Shown here: positions 1-7,995 of the stretch, piece by piece | How positions within the stretch are numbered: position 1 is the stretch's first letter | How the letters are laid out: each line of letters opens with the position of its first letter | Source: Chitinophaga rupis | Lineage (GTDB): Bacteria; Bacteroidota; Bacteroidia; Chitinophagales; Chitinophagaceae | Assembly: GCF_900109685.1 (NCBI RefSeq) | Contig: NZ_FOBB01000003.1 | Coordinates: forward strand, 620,001-684,000 | Reading direction: 5' to 3' | Length of the DNA stretch: 64,000 nt | Program-made: the position numbers and the translations under genes | Notes under the pieces: generated by a model | Database searches by the model: none | Told to the model about the DNA's origin: nothing | The model's input: only the letters and a program-made list of their open reading frames with translations

Positions 1-1
1 G

Positions 2-400
2 TTGAATATTATTGACGACTATAACAGGGAATCGCTTTGGATTGAAGTAGATACATCCCTACCCAGTTTGCGGGTTATCAGGGTGCTGGAACGGCTTCTG
101 GAGCTGCGTGGTAAACCTCAGAGAATCAGAGTTGACAATGGACCAGAGTTTATAAGCGACAAACTGCAGCTATGGTGCCAGGACAGAAACATTCAGTTAT
201 TGTACATCCAACCCGTCAAGCCGGTACAAAACGCTTTTATTGAACGAAACAATGGCTCTTTGAGAAGGGAGCTTTTGGATGCTTACCATTTCTTCACCTT
301 ACAGGAAGTCAGGCTGATGGCGGAAGAATGGCAGCAGGACTACAACTATTCGAGGCCACACCAGGCACTCGGCTTTGTCCCTCCTCTGGAATACATCTAA
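2..400 (+). CDS. IS3-family transposase, C-terminal part (cut by window edge)
   Basis: This is the C-terminal 132 residues of an IS3-type OrfB transposase with the DDE (rve) integrase core. Visible catalytic positions are the Asp in IIDDYNRES, the Asp in RVDNGPEF and the Glu in AFIERNNGS, in the order and spacing expected of the DDE triad. The stop is in place at 398-400. The reading frame is open to the window edge and the first codon seen (TTG) is internal, so the gene really starts to the left, and OrfA and the left inverted repeat are not visible. It lies at the outer part of the island with the defence genes, where insertion sequences are common. Whether it is still active cannot be judged from this part. 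Confidence 0.9.
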   Translation: MNIIDDYNRESLWIEVDTSLPSLRVIRVLERLLELRGKPQRIRVDNGPEFISDKLQLWCQDRNIQLLYIQPVKPVQNAFIERNNGSLRRELLDAYHFFTLQEVRLMAEEWQQDYNYSRPHQALGFVPPLEYI

Positions 401-474
401 ACTATGACCTTTTGAACCCTTAGAAAATTCGCAAATTCTAATCCCAATTGGATCAAATATTAGGGGAGCTTACA
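401..474 (+). mobile_element. Possible right end of the IS3-type element
   Basis: After the transposase stop there are about 70 bases ending in AGGGGAGCTTACA at 462-474. Read on the other strand this begins TGTAAGCTCCCCT, which looks like an IS3-group terminal inverted repeat (TG start followed by a C-run). The matching left repeat is outside the window, so the end point is a guess. Confidence 0.3.
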
Positions 475-617
475 ATACATCTTTATTTCTAAAACCAAAA
501 TTAGTAAGTCGCGTTTTGTCTATTATTAGTATGCTTCTAGTGTTGTTTATTCTAATAAGGAAATTTTTAACCCCGTTTTCTAATAACTACCTTCAACCTG
601 TTAATCAGGCACTCTCT

Positions 618-1937
618 TTATTGAGCAACCTTTTTTGCCTTCCTTTTTTTTGGAACCTGCTTATATTTTCCTTCAATTAATTTTTGAATATTTTCAACCC
701 TATTTTGTAATTCGTCAAACGTAACGATCTCCACATCTTTACTATTACTCCGTATTAATTCAAATGGTCTGAGTTGTTTAGATTCCAGTGATTTAATCTG
801 GCCCATTAAAACAACACACTTGGAGTTAAAAGTTTCGAAGTCTTCGGATGAGTCCACTTTAAGATTCGCATAATGCTTTTGAAAATTATCCCTTTGGTTC
901 AAAACCTGGGAGATTGCCCCCGACAAATCAGAACTCATAGCATAAACATCATTTCCCCGGTAGGCTTTACCCTTTTTTACCAATTCACTTTTGTGAGTTT
1001 TTATTTCAAGAAAAGCGACATTATTTGTCAAATTGTTTTTAATAAGAAAGTCAGTGACCTTGCCATTTGTATTAGAAACATTTTTGCCGCCAACATATGC
1101 CTCATTCTCAAATAAAATGATTGGAAATGAAAAAATATAAGAAAATATCCAACTATGAGTACCAAGAAACTCCTGCCACTTTTTTTCTGTTGCGTCGCTA
1201 TCCGTTGTTATTCTCATTAACACTTTGAACTCGTCAATTACATCATCAATATACTTTTTGTCAATTTTAGATTTTGTATCAAGAAGAGTCTGTGGTGTAA
1301 AAAAATCATCTGTAAGTGAAAGTCTGTCGAACATTTCCTTTATGGCATTTTTATCCTTTTCGGAAAATTCATCTAAAGAATTCCCCCAAGTAGAAATAAC
1401 TCCTGCAATAGAATTCTTAACGTATAGCAACTCTACTTCGTCAATTTCTGATTCATAAATCAACTTTAACTGTTGTTGGGCCAAAATAGCCCGTTCCTGT
1501 TTTTGTTGATCTAGCTTCACCTGAAAAACGTCGAACCATTTTCTCAGGTCCTTTTCAGTAATCACAACTTCTTTAGCTGTCTTACTCAGCCTGGCGGTGC
1601 CCGTTTTAGTAATTTTAACTGTTTCAATTTTTAGCACTTCCCCTAAATAATCACCTAAGGGTTGTAGCTTGTTGCTAAAACCGTAACCAAAAGTCGCGAC
1701 CTTATAGACACCAACCGGCAGCTTGCCATCAAAACCTTCGTAAATGAATTGCTTAATATTTTTGTATTTTGGAGAACCATCAAAGTTCCATGGATAGTGA
1801 ATTTCTTTGTCGGTGTTGTGAAATACTTCCTTACTTAGGATCTTGATTCCTTTTTCGGAGTCTTCAAACTCATAAGTAGTTTTAATAGCGGTTTTCTTAA
1901 TTATTCTTTCTTCTCTTATAGCATCTTCTTGTGCCAT
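618..1937 (-). CDS. Shedu-like anti-phage nuclease (DUF4263, SduA-like)
   Basis: A 439-residue protein with a C-terminal PD-(D/E)XK nuclease domain of the DUF4263 (Shedu) family. Residues 253-265 read KWQEFLGTHSWIF, the family's entry motif. The nuclease signature follows as Asp296 (KVTDFLI), Glu311-Ile-Lys313 (LEIKTH) and Gln344 (AISQVL). The N-terminal 240 residues are a sensor-like region with no motif I recognise. Shedu proteins are single-gene defence systems that cut DNA. The gene has its own promoter region (divergent from rloA) and sits in the AT-rich island next to a second defence system. The C terminus is strongly basic (KKRKAKK). Start ATG at 1937 gives a normal length. The family call is firm; the target and trigger are unknown. 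Confidence 0.85.
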   Translation of the reverse strand: MAQEDAIREERIIKKTAIKTTYEFEDSEKGIKILSKEVFHNTDKEIHYPWNFDGSPKYKNIKQFIYEGFDGKLPVGVYKVATFGYGFSNKLQPLGDYLGEVLKIETVKITKTGTARLSKTAKEVVITEKDLRKWFDVFQVKLDQQKQERAILAQQQLKLIYESEIDEVELLYVKNSIAGVISTWGNSLDEFSEKDKNAIKEMFDRLSLTDDFFTPQTLLDTKSKIDKKYIDDVIDEFKVLMRITTDSDATEKKWQEFLGTHSWIFSYIFSFPIILFENEAYVGGKNVSNTNGKVTDFLIKNNLTNNVAFLEIKTHKSELVKKGKAYRGNDVYAMSSDLSGAISQVLNQRDNFQKHYANLKVDSSEDFETFNSKCVVLMGQIKSLESKQLRPFELIRSNSKDVEIVTFDELQNRVENIQKLIEGKYKQVPKKRKAKKVAQ

Positions 1938-2262
1938 TTTTTAGATTTTAGGGGCTTTAATTGTACCTTTCCTTGGACTTACCTTTCTTTGGAGTTGTTA
2001 GGATTTTGGGGTCCTTTATTAAGTAATAACACTGGTAAAGACTTAGGGACCAACCCTTCATCAATATAATAAAATATTACCAATAATCTGTAAGTGAATA
2101 AATTGAACAGTTAGATCCGGGTATTAATTACCACACCACAAGGCTTTTTTTGTTAATTTTTTTGCCCATCAGTGAAGAATACCTCCAAATATCAATGAAA
2201 TAAGACTGAATTTGACAATACTTTTCCATAATTTGCAAATTAAATGCAAATATTCAAAAAAA
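1938..2262. other. Divergent intergenic region between shedu and rloA
   Basis: About 325 bases of very AT-rich DNA between two divergent defence genes. It must hold both promoters, but I could not assign clear TTTG/TAnnTTTG pairs. No RNA gene or repeat was recognised. Confidence 0.4.
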
Positions 2263-3519
2263 ATGATACTAGATTTCTCTATCGGAAATTACCGATCATT
2301 TAATAATATTCAAACATTAGATTTCAGGGCCACGCCACTTGTGTCTGAGTCCAGTGAAACGGATATTAATAATATTGTTAAGATAGGTGGTCAGGGGGTT
2401 TTAAAAACGATAGGCTTGTATGGGCCTAATGGGAGCGGTAAATCAAATTTGATAGAAGCTTTTAGACTTTTCGCTACACTTATTCGGACCTCGCTTGAAT
2501 CTGAGGGCGCTATGGATTTTGCTGCAGAACCGTTTCTACTTTCAAAAGCAATTTCGGATAATGCCGGATTTTTCCAAGTCCAGCTCCTGTTTGATGAGAA
2601 AAAGTATCGATACGGCTTTACCTTAAATCCCAATACAGGTGTTCTACAAGAATGGCTTTTCGGTCCTGCCGAAAAAAATGAAACATGGTATTTCAAAAGA
2701 ACGCACGACAAAGTAGAGACCAATAAAGAATGGTTTCCTGAAGCTCAAAGATTACCTCTTGAAAATCTTCGAAGTAATGCCCTGTTTCTCAGTTTCGTGT
2801 CTTCTTATAATGGAGAATTATGCCAAAAAATTAAAGATTACTTTTCAACAAGCGTCTTTATTGAGGATCAGCTACTTCTCAGAAATAGAAATCGAAGATC
2901 ATTCCTAAGTAACTCACGTCGCAATTTTGCAGGAAGACCCAATTACCTTACAAACGATCTTTTAGCGACCGGCCAAAACAATCTTGTTTTAAATTGGCTT
3001 AAAGGGGCGGGCCTCAACTATGCTGGCATAACTCTAGAGCTTTTTCATAATGATTTAGAAAGAGTTTGGCTCAACAAGAATGTGTATGACCAGGATGGAA
3101 TTAAAACAGGAGAGTTGCAGATGGACCTTGATGAAAGCGAATCTGCCGGTACAAAGAAATTTTATGCTTATATAGGTATATTAAATCTGCTTTTCAACAA
3201 AGGTGGTTTTTTGATAAGCGATGAAATTGATAATAATTTTCATCCGAGTCTTCTCAAACATTTTATAAAGTCCTTTAATGATCCACTTTTTAATAAGGCA
3301 GGTGCACAGCTATTGTTTACCAGTCATGATACTAATCTTTTAAACCCCAATATTCTAAGAAGAGATCAAATTTATTTTACCGAAAAAACAACAAAAGACG
3401 AAACAATGCTCTATTCCCTTGCTGATTTAAAAGGTATTCGTAATAATGCTGATTTTGCACGTCAATACCTTGCTGGATTTTACGGTGCTTTACCTATTTT
3501 AGAACAATTCAAACAGTAA
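2263..3519 (+). CDS. RloA/AbiLi-like AAA ATPase of a two-gene defence system
   Basis: An ATPase of the AAA_15/OLD-like, SMC-type class (418 residues). The start at 2263 gives MILDFSIGNYRSFNN, the usual opening of this family; an ATG 51 bases upstream would add a non-homologous tail. Walker A is GPNGSGKS (about residues 54-61), Walker B is FLISDEIDNN followed by HPSLL, and LFTSHDTNLL is the switch/H-loop. It ends 5 bases before the rloB-like gene, so the two form one transcription unit. RloA/RloB pairs, including lactococcal AbiL, are abortive-infection type modules in which the ATPase controls a Toprim-like effector. That role is inferred from the family and context. PARIS AriA is a related alternative, but the partner here is RloB-like and not DUF4435. 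Confidence 0.85.
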   Translation: MILDFSIGNYRSFNNIQTLDFRATPLVSESSETDINNIVKIGGQGVLKTIGLYGPNGSGKSNLIEAFRLFATLIRTSLESEGAMDFAAEPFLLSKAISDNAGFFQVQLLFDEKKYRYGFTLNPNTGVLQEWLFGPAEKNETWYFKRTHDKVETNKEWFPEAQRLPLENLRSNALFLSFVSSYNGELCQKIKDYFSTSVFIEDQLLLRNRNRRSFLSNSRRNFAGRPNYLTNDLLATGQNNLVLNWLKGAGLNYAGITLELFHNDLERVWLNKNVYDQDGIKTGELQMDLDESESAGTKKFYAYIGILNLLFNKGGFLISDEIDNNFHPSLLKHFIKSFNDPLFNKAGAQLLFTSHDTNLLNPNILRRDQIYFTEKTTKDETMLYSLADLKGIRNNADFARQYLAGFYGALPILEQFKQ

Positions 3520-3524
3520 AATAT

Positions 3525-4271
3525 ATGCCGGACGCTTGGGAACTGATACCGGATTCGGAAAGAAAGTCGGATAACCTCACCACATTTATATTGTTTTGCG
3601 AAGATGAAGTTAGTGAACCAAGTTATTTCAGGCAGTTTCAAAACCCTGAAAAGCTTAAAGTGAATATTGCCGAAGGGCAAAAAAATTCATTTCGCAATAT
3701 TACCAACGCGATAAATTATTGCGACGAAAAGGGTCTCATTGAAAACGTAAACGGGAATTATAAATTAAAAACTGGTATTACAAGTCATATCTGGTGTGTA
3801 TTTGACAGGGACCACGAAACTCATGTAAAAGCAGATGTCCAAAATGTAAATAATATTGCATTCACTGTAAGTATCCAGGCTGCCCTTAATGCTGGACTTA
3901 ATGTTGCTTGGAGTAATGATGCTTTTGAGTTATGGATACTTCTGCATTTTGAAGATATAGATCCTTCTGTTTGGTGCCATAGGAATTACGTCTATGACAG
4001 GTTAACGTCTATATTCCAAAATATGGCTGGGCAGTCGCCTGAAATGGAAGCAATAACGAAAAATGAAAAATTCACCTACAAAGAAAGCTTCAAAAAGAAA
4101 GGAAACTTTTTACAATATGTTCTACCACACTTATCAGCAAGACAGAATGATGCGATAGCAAGGGCACAAGCGCTAGAAGCAAGCTTTAAACAAACGGATG
4201 CCCCACATGACTGTAATCCGTGTACTAAAGTGCATCATCTGGTCAACAGCTTATTGGTTTGTCTTAAGTGA
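3525..4271 (+). CDS. RloB/AbiLii-like Toprim-type effector
   Basis: A 248-residue RloB-family protein. Toprim-like features are the acidic motif FCEDEVSEPSYF near residue 30, the VFDRDH Asp-x-Asp motif near residue 90, and the family signature WSNDAFELWILLHF near residue 130. The gene follows rloA by 5 bases. RloB domains resemble OLD-family Toprim nucleases, so this is probably the toxic nuclease arm of the module and the ATPase its sensor or regulator. No frameshift or truncation is seen. The family call is firm, the activity is inferred. Confidence 0.83.
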   Translation: MPDAWELIPDSERKSDNLTTFILFCEDEVSEPSYFRQFQNPEKLKVNIAEGQKNSFRNITNAINYCDEKGLIENVNGNYKLKTGITSHIWCVFDRDHETHVKADVQNVNNIAFTVSIQAALNAGLNVAWSNDAFELWILLHFEDIDPSVWCHRNYVYDRLTSIFQNMAGQSPEMEAITKNEKFTYKESFKKKGNFLQYVLPHLSARQNDAIARAQALEASFKQTDAPHDCNPCTKVHHLVNSLLVCLK

Positions 4272-4313
4272 TAAATTTTAATAGTTAAATTTACATAGAA
4301 TGTATTTAGCACA

Positions 4314-5596
4314 TTAACTACTGGTCTTATCTTTTCTCTCAGTATTAGTAGGCATCCTGGTCAATGATTTGGGCATTTTTAACTCCAACCTTTCTTTGAG
4401 TGCCAACATATCTTTACCTACTTTCTCTGCCACAATATTGGCATAGATTTGCGTTGTCTTAATAGATTTGTGCCCCAGCAATGCACTTACTGTTTCGATA
4501 GGTACACCATTAGCCAAAGTAACTGTTGTAGCAAATGTATGGCGTGCGACATGTGATGTGAGTACTTTTTGAATGTTGCATATCCCAGCTATTTCTTTAA
4601 GATACAGGTTAAATTTCTGATTACTTTTAATCGGAAGTATCCGATTGTTGTTGACACAGAAAGGATTGTTTTGATACTTTGCAATAATTTCTTTAACTAT
4701 AGGAAGCAGAGGAACATTCTCTCTGCACAATGTTTTATCCCGGTTTTTAATGATCCATTCTTCACCATCAAAATACTCCATTACATTTTGAGGGGTAAGT
4801 GCTTGAGCATCTCTAAAGGAGTAACCAGTAAAACACATGAATAGGAAAGCATCCTTTACTTCTTCTATTCTAGCAATTGAAAAGGTCTTGGAATATAAAA
4901 GCATTAATTCTTGAAAATTCAATATATCTCGTTCTGGAACAATATATTTTGAATGAAAGCCTTGAAAGGGATTAACCGCCAGCCAGCCTCTGTCCACAGC
5001 AACCTTAAGAAGTTGTTTTAAATGTTTGAAATATTTATAGGAAGTATTGGTATTAACAGCTTGTTTTGTAACCAGGTAATCAACAAAATCGCCTGCAAAG
5101 GCGTAATTAATTTTAGATAACTGAATATCGTCGATTTGATATGCAAATTTTAGGAACTGGGTTATCTTTGTTTTAATAGTCCTCCATTTGGATAGCGATT
5201 GTTCTGACCGTAATCCCTTTTGAACCTTGTCTTCAAATTTACCGATTGTAAATGCAATGACCTCAGACAACATTTTTTTTTCGACCTTCTGTTCAATGAA
5301 ACATTCTTTGACCATTTGTGCTGTCACTACTGAATGCTGTAATTCCAGCAGGTCATAACATTGAATTAGCTTGAGCCGTACTATACCAAATACTGATTGG
5401 TTTGTAAGGTATCAATGGAGTCACTCCTTAGCTGCCCTGATTTTTGATCCCACAAATCAACTCGAACTTTTCTTCCTAAAGATAACTCAAGACGTTCACC
5501 TGCAATGGTCAATCGAACATACAAAGTCTTTTTCTTATCTAGGGATAGCTTGCCATTCAGCCAAAAAAGAATGGACATTCTAGCATTTTCTTTCAT
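4314..5596 (-). pseudogene. Tyrosine integrase of the island, split by a frameshift
   Basis: Two ORFs in different frames, 5596-5381 and 5327-4314, together make one integrase of about 425 residues, normal for Bacteroidota island integrases. The first holds the arm-binding domain (MKENARMSILFWLNGK...) and ends at a TAG (5383-5381) in NQYLV. One extra base there would continue as YLDIVRLKLIQ..., running through DLLELQHSVVTAQMVKECF into the second ORF, which is the family's usual linker. The second ORF has the SAM-like core-binding domain and the catalytic domain with SHVARHTFA, LGHKS and the Tyr in TTQIYANI. The gene is directed away from ssrA and lies beside it, as expected for an ssrA-targeting element. 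A sequencing error is possible; otherwise the island cannot excise by its own enzyme. Confidence 0.85.
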
Positions 5597-5669
5597 ACCG
5601 CACCAATTTTAACGACTGTTAAAATGCCAGGTTTTTAATAAATCCAGAACCATTCAAACTGAAAAAGAC

Positions 5670-5724
5670 AATTCGGTTAGTAAAAATGATCGCTTCCTCT
5701 TCTAACCGAATTACTAACCGAATT
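5670..5724. repeat. Three copies of CTAACCGAATT, probable integrase arm sites
   Basis: CTAACCGAATT occurs directly at 5702-5712 and 5714-5724 and inverted at 5670-5680. The 14-base pair AATTCGGTTAGTAA (5670-5683) and TTACTAACCGAATT (5711-5724) is a perfect inverted repeat. The cluster lies between the integrase and the ssrA 3' end, where arm-type integrase sites or excisionase sites are expected. No other copy was noticed. Confidence 0.55.
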
Positions 5725-5747
5725 TAAGGTTTTTTATCCGCATTAAA

Positions 5748-5776
5748 TAAAAAAAGCTACTGAAAATCAGTAGCTT
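5748..5776 (-). terminator. Terminator downstream of tmRNA
   Basis: The ten-base arms AAGCTACTGA (5754-5763) and TCAGTAGCTT (5767-5776) enclose a 3-base loop. On the minus strand the stem is followed by a run of T (the A-run 5748-5755), as in a rho-independent terminator for ssrA. Confidence 0.75.
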
Positions 5777-5802
5777 ATAAAATTTTTATCACTAAAAAGT
5801 GA

Positions 5803-5830
5803 ACCCGTGGAGCTGGCGGGAATCGAACCC
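5803..5830. other. Probable attachment site at the ssrA 3' end (island boundary)
   Basis: The island side with its integrase meets the tmRNA gene exactly at the T-arm/acceptor end, the most common ssrA integration target. The tmRNA 3' sequence is intact, as expected when the element restores the gene. The second copy of the site was not found inside the window, so the island probably continues to the left of position 1. The exact crossover is not resolved. Confidence 0.55.
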
Positions 5831-6176
5831 GCGTCCAAACATATCCTCCAAAAGCTTTCTACATGCTTATTTCTGCATTGGGTTGTCGAAACGTGGCAGG
5901 AGCAGAACTAACCAACCCCATTCGTATCCGTTTAGATTTTCATTACACACTCACAGAAACCATGTGTACCTATCCCTCTATGGTTTGATTCGGCGGCGGG
6001 AGTCGTAGTGGGCAGCAACTCCGGCGGCTATAATGGGTGCGCTAATTTAATTAGGCAGCCATGGCGTAGTTAGATTCGCCAATTAAAGTTTGGGTATTCA
6101 GATTAACGTGCTAATTATCCAACGCACGGCATGCTTACACTTTCAAAGACCTATGCTGTCAAAACCAGGCAGCCCC
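5808..6176 (-). ncRNA. ssrA: tmRNA (transfer-messenger RNA)
   Basis: The 5' end at 6176 reads GGGGCTGCCTGGTTTTGACA and the 3' end carries the T-arm GGTTCGATTCC and acceptor CAGCTCC with discriminator A at 5808; the CCA is not encoded. The 5' GGGGCTG pairs with CAGCTCC to form the tRNA-like acceptor stem. The tag frame at 6080-6051 encodes GESNYAMAA and a TAA stop, a typical Bacteroidota degradation tag. tmRNA rescues stalled ribosomes and marks the unfinished protein for proteolysis. Short ORFs that cross this region are not genes. The RNA is 369 nt long and has a terminator at 5748-5776. Confidence 0.96.
6051..6080 (-). CDS. tmRNA proteolysis tag reading frame
   Basis: The resume codon GGC is followed by GAA TCT AAC TAC GCC ATG GCT GCC and TAA. 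The peptide is GESNYAMAA, to which the charged alanine is added first during trans-translation. The terminal hydrophobic AMAA is the degron read by ClpXP-type proteases. Confidence 0.93.
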   Translation of the reverse strand, partial: GESNYAMAA

Positions 6177-6207
6177 AGCTTTTTTACTAGCCTACAAAGA
6201 TACGGAA

Positions 6208-6230
6208 TAATTAATTACGAATTACGAATT
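6208..6230. repeat. Heptamer array, class A (AATTACG), left arm
   Basis: Units of seven bases built on AATTACG. The inverted partner AATTCGTAATTACG lies at 6514-6528 over the rseP stop codon. The two arms enclose the rseP terminator. Confidence 0.65.
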
Positions 6231-6466
6231 GCCCTGTCTTACCTGCCAGGCAAAACAAGAAATGCCATTGAAAATAAATGATGGCTATGAAATTATGGAT
6301 CCTGAAGTCCGTTAAAACCTCCAAACAATCATTACCGCAAAAATTCTACTATCTAACGTCATCATCAAAAATAACACCCCGTTTTATCACAATAATCCCC
6401 GCAAAAAATCCCGCATCCGGCGATAAATTTAATCGCTTCTATAAACCCGTACACAATAATCACCAC

Positions 6467-6495
6467 AAAAAAAGCCCTGCATTCTCATGCAGGGC
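6467..6495 (-). terminator. rseP terminator
   Basis: The arms GCCCTGCAT (6474-6482) and ATGCAGGGC (6487-6495) form a perfect nine-base stem with a 4-base loop, followed on the minus strand by a T run (6467-6473). It lies 30 bases past the rseP stop. Confidence 0.85.
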
Positions 6496-6523
6496 CTCTA
6501 AATATGCTATACTCAATTCGTAA

Positions 6524-7873
6524 TTACGAAAACCATTTACTAAAGATATTCCTCCACAGATCCAGCCCGTTCGCATACAACAACAAGCCAAACAACAGCA
6601 CCATACCTACGATCTGCGCATACTCCAGGAACTTCTCACTCGGTTTACGGCCGGTAACGATCTCGTACAGCAGGAACAGCACATGTCCCCCATCCAGCGC
6701 CGGAATAGGCAAAATGTTCATAAACGCCAGGATGATGGATAACAGCGCCGTCATTTCCCAGAACGACATCCAGTCCCACTCACCGGGAAACAGGTTACCA
6801 ATGGTCAGGAAACCACCCAGTGATTCGCTGGCCTTTACTTCTTTGGATACAAAGATCAGCCTTAGCTGTTGCACATATTTTACCAGGGTATTAATACATT
6901 TATTAAAACCAGCAGGTATTGCCTCAAAGAAGGTGTATTTCCTGGTGTTCAGCGCAAAGAACTTAGACATGTCAGCATCAATGTATACACCCAGTATACC
7001 GGTGTCCGGCACCTTTACATTTACCTGCAGGGTATCGGTACCGCGTAGTACACCTATTTGCACGGTCTGGTTCTTGTATTTCTGCAGCCGGCTCTTAAAA
7101 TCACTCAGGTAGGTGGCAGGTTCTCCGTTGAAGGAGATCATCTTATCCCCTTTCTTTAACCCGGCCTTTTCACCAGCAGATTCTTTACTGAAATACCCCA
7201 CATAATAAGGCACCCGTGGCACCGCAAAAGGCGATTTCTGCTTGATCATCTGCCGGATGAAACCCGGAGGGATGGCCACATTCAACTCCTGCCCGTCACG
7301 TTCTACCTGTATGCTCTTGGCCTCATGCAAAATGATCTCTGCCGGTATAGCCTGGAAGTTCTCTACTTTCCGGTTATCAATGCTCAGGATCTTATCGCCA
7401 TCGCGCAGGCCAATGCTTTGCGCCAGCGAATCCACTGATACCCCGTATTTTACATTCTGTGTAGGCAGGTAGGTTTCACCCCAGTACCACAACATCATGG
7501 CATAGATCAAAAAGCCCAGGATCAGGTTCACCGTTACCCCGCCTATCATAATGATCAGCCTTTGCCAGGCCGGCTTAGAGCGGAATTCCCAGGGCTGCGG
7601 CTCTTTCATCAGCTGGTCACGGTCCATGCTTTCATCGATCATGCCGGAAATTTTCACGTAACCGCCCAATGGCAGCCAGCCTATACCGTATTCTGTTTCG
7701 CCTTTCTTGAATTTGAATAGAGAAAACCAGGGATCAAAGAACAGGTAGAATTTTTCCACCTTTGTTTTGAATAGCTTGGCCGGGATAAAGTGCCCTAACT
7801 CATGCAATACTACCAGGATAGAGAGTGACAGGATCAGCTGCCCGGCTTTCACTAATATTTCTTGTGTTGTCAT
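6524..7873 (-). CDS. rseP: RIP metalloprotease RseP (site-2 protease)
   Basis: Intramembrane zinc protease that cuts membrane-bound anti-sigma factors and leftover signal peptides. The zinc motif HELGH is at residues 24-28, within the first membrane helix. Two PDZ domains follow (around VSVDSLAQSIGLRDGDKIL and GEKAGLKKGDKM), then the LDG motif in IPALDGGHVLF near the C terminus with more membrane segments. The start at 7873 (MTTQEILVKAG) is chosen because the longer frame adds 29 residues made partly from an intergenic repeat. It is 449 residues long, normal for the family. It follows dxr on the same strand, a common pairing. Its stop codon lies within a class A heptamer array. Confidence 0.95.
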   Translation of the reverse strand: MTTQEILVKAGQLILSLSILVVLHELGHFIPAKLFKTKVEKFYLFFDPWFSLFKFKKGETEYGIGWLPLGGYVKISGMIDESMDRDQLMKEPQPWEFRSKPAWQRLIIMIGGVTVNLILGFLIYAMMLWYWGETYLPTQNVKYGVSVDSLAQSIGLRDGDKILSIDNRKVENFQAIPAEIILHEAKSIQVERDGQELNVAIPPGFIRQMIKQKSPFAVPRVPYYVGYFSKESAGEKAGLKKGDKMISFNGEPATYLSDFKSRLQKYKNQTVQIGVLRGTDTLQVNVKVPDTGILGVYIDADMSKFFALNTRKYTFFEAIPAGFNKCINTLVKYVQQLRLIFVSKEVKASESLGGFLTIGNLFPGEWDWMSFWEMTALLSIILAFMNILPIPALDGGHVLFLLYEIVTGRKPSEKFLEYAQIVGMVLLFGLLLYANGLDLWRNIFSKWFS

Positions 7874-7913
7874 GTACTTAAAATCTCCGCTTAAAATAAG
7901 ATTATTTATTGTT

Positions 7914-7995
7914 TGTGATCTCAGATCGGAATAATGCGGTTCACTCCATTCTAAATCCAAGACCGTAAATCACTATATCTGAAATCAGATCACGA
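7914..7995. repeat. Heptamer array, class E (GATTTAC/GATCTGA-like)
   Basis: Between dxr and rseP. On the minus strand, degenerate units such as GATTTCA, TGATTTA and GGATTTA recur every seven bases from 7995 to 7947, and a short inverted arm with GATCTCA and GATCGGA lies at 7914-7929. The dxr stop codon (TGA, 7987-7985) is inside it, and the last Ile-Val-Ile codons of dxr overlap it. Confidence 0.5.

Larger units (their letters stand above)
6177..6523. other. Gene-free region between ssrA and rseP
   Basis: About 350 bases upstream of ssrA and downstream of rseP. It contains a class A heptamer array near ssrA (6208-6230), the rseP terminator (6467-6495) and the opposite array arm at the rseP stop. 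ORFs through it have no recognisable product. Confidence 0.6.

Noticed and set aside
2212..2262. Upstream start for the rloA-like gene
   Set aside because: The 17 added residues do not resemble the family, whereas the ATG at 2263 gives the standard N terminus.
5799..6281. Two plus-strand ORFs of 69 and 63 residues
   Set aside because: They lie on the opposite strand of the tmRNA gene. The first reads through its T-arm and has no protein-like features.
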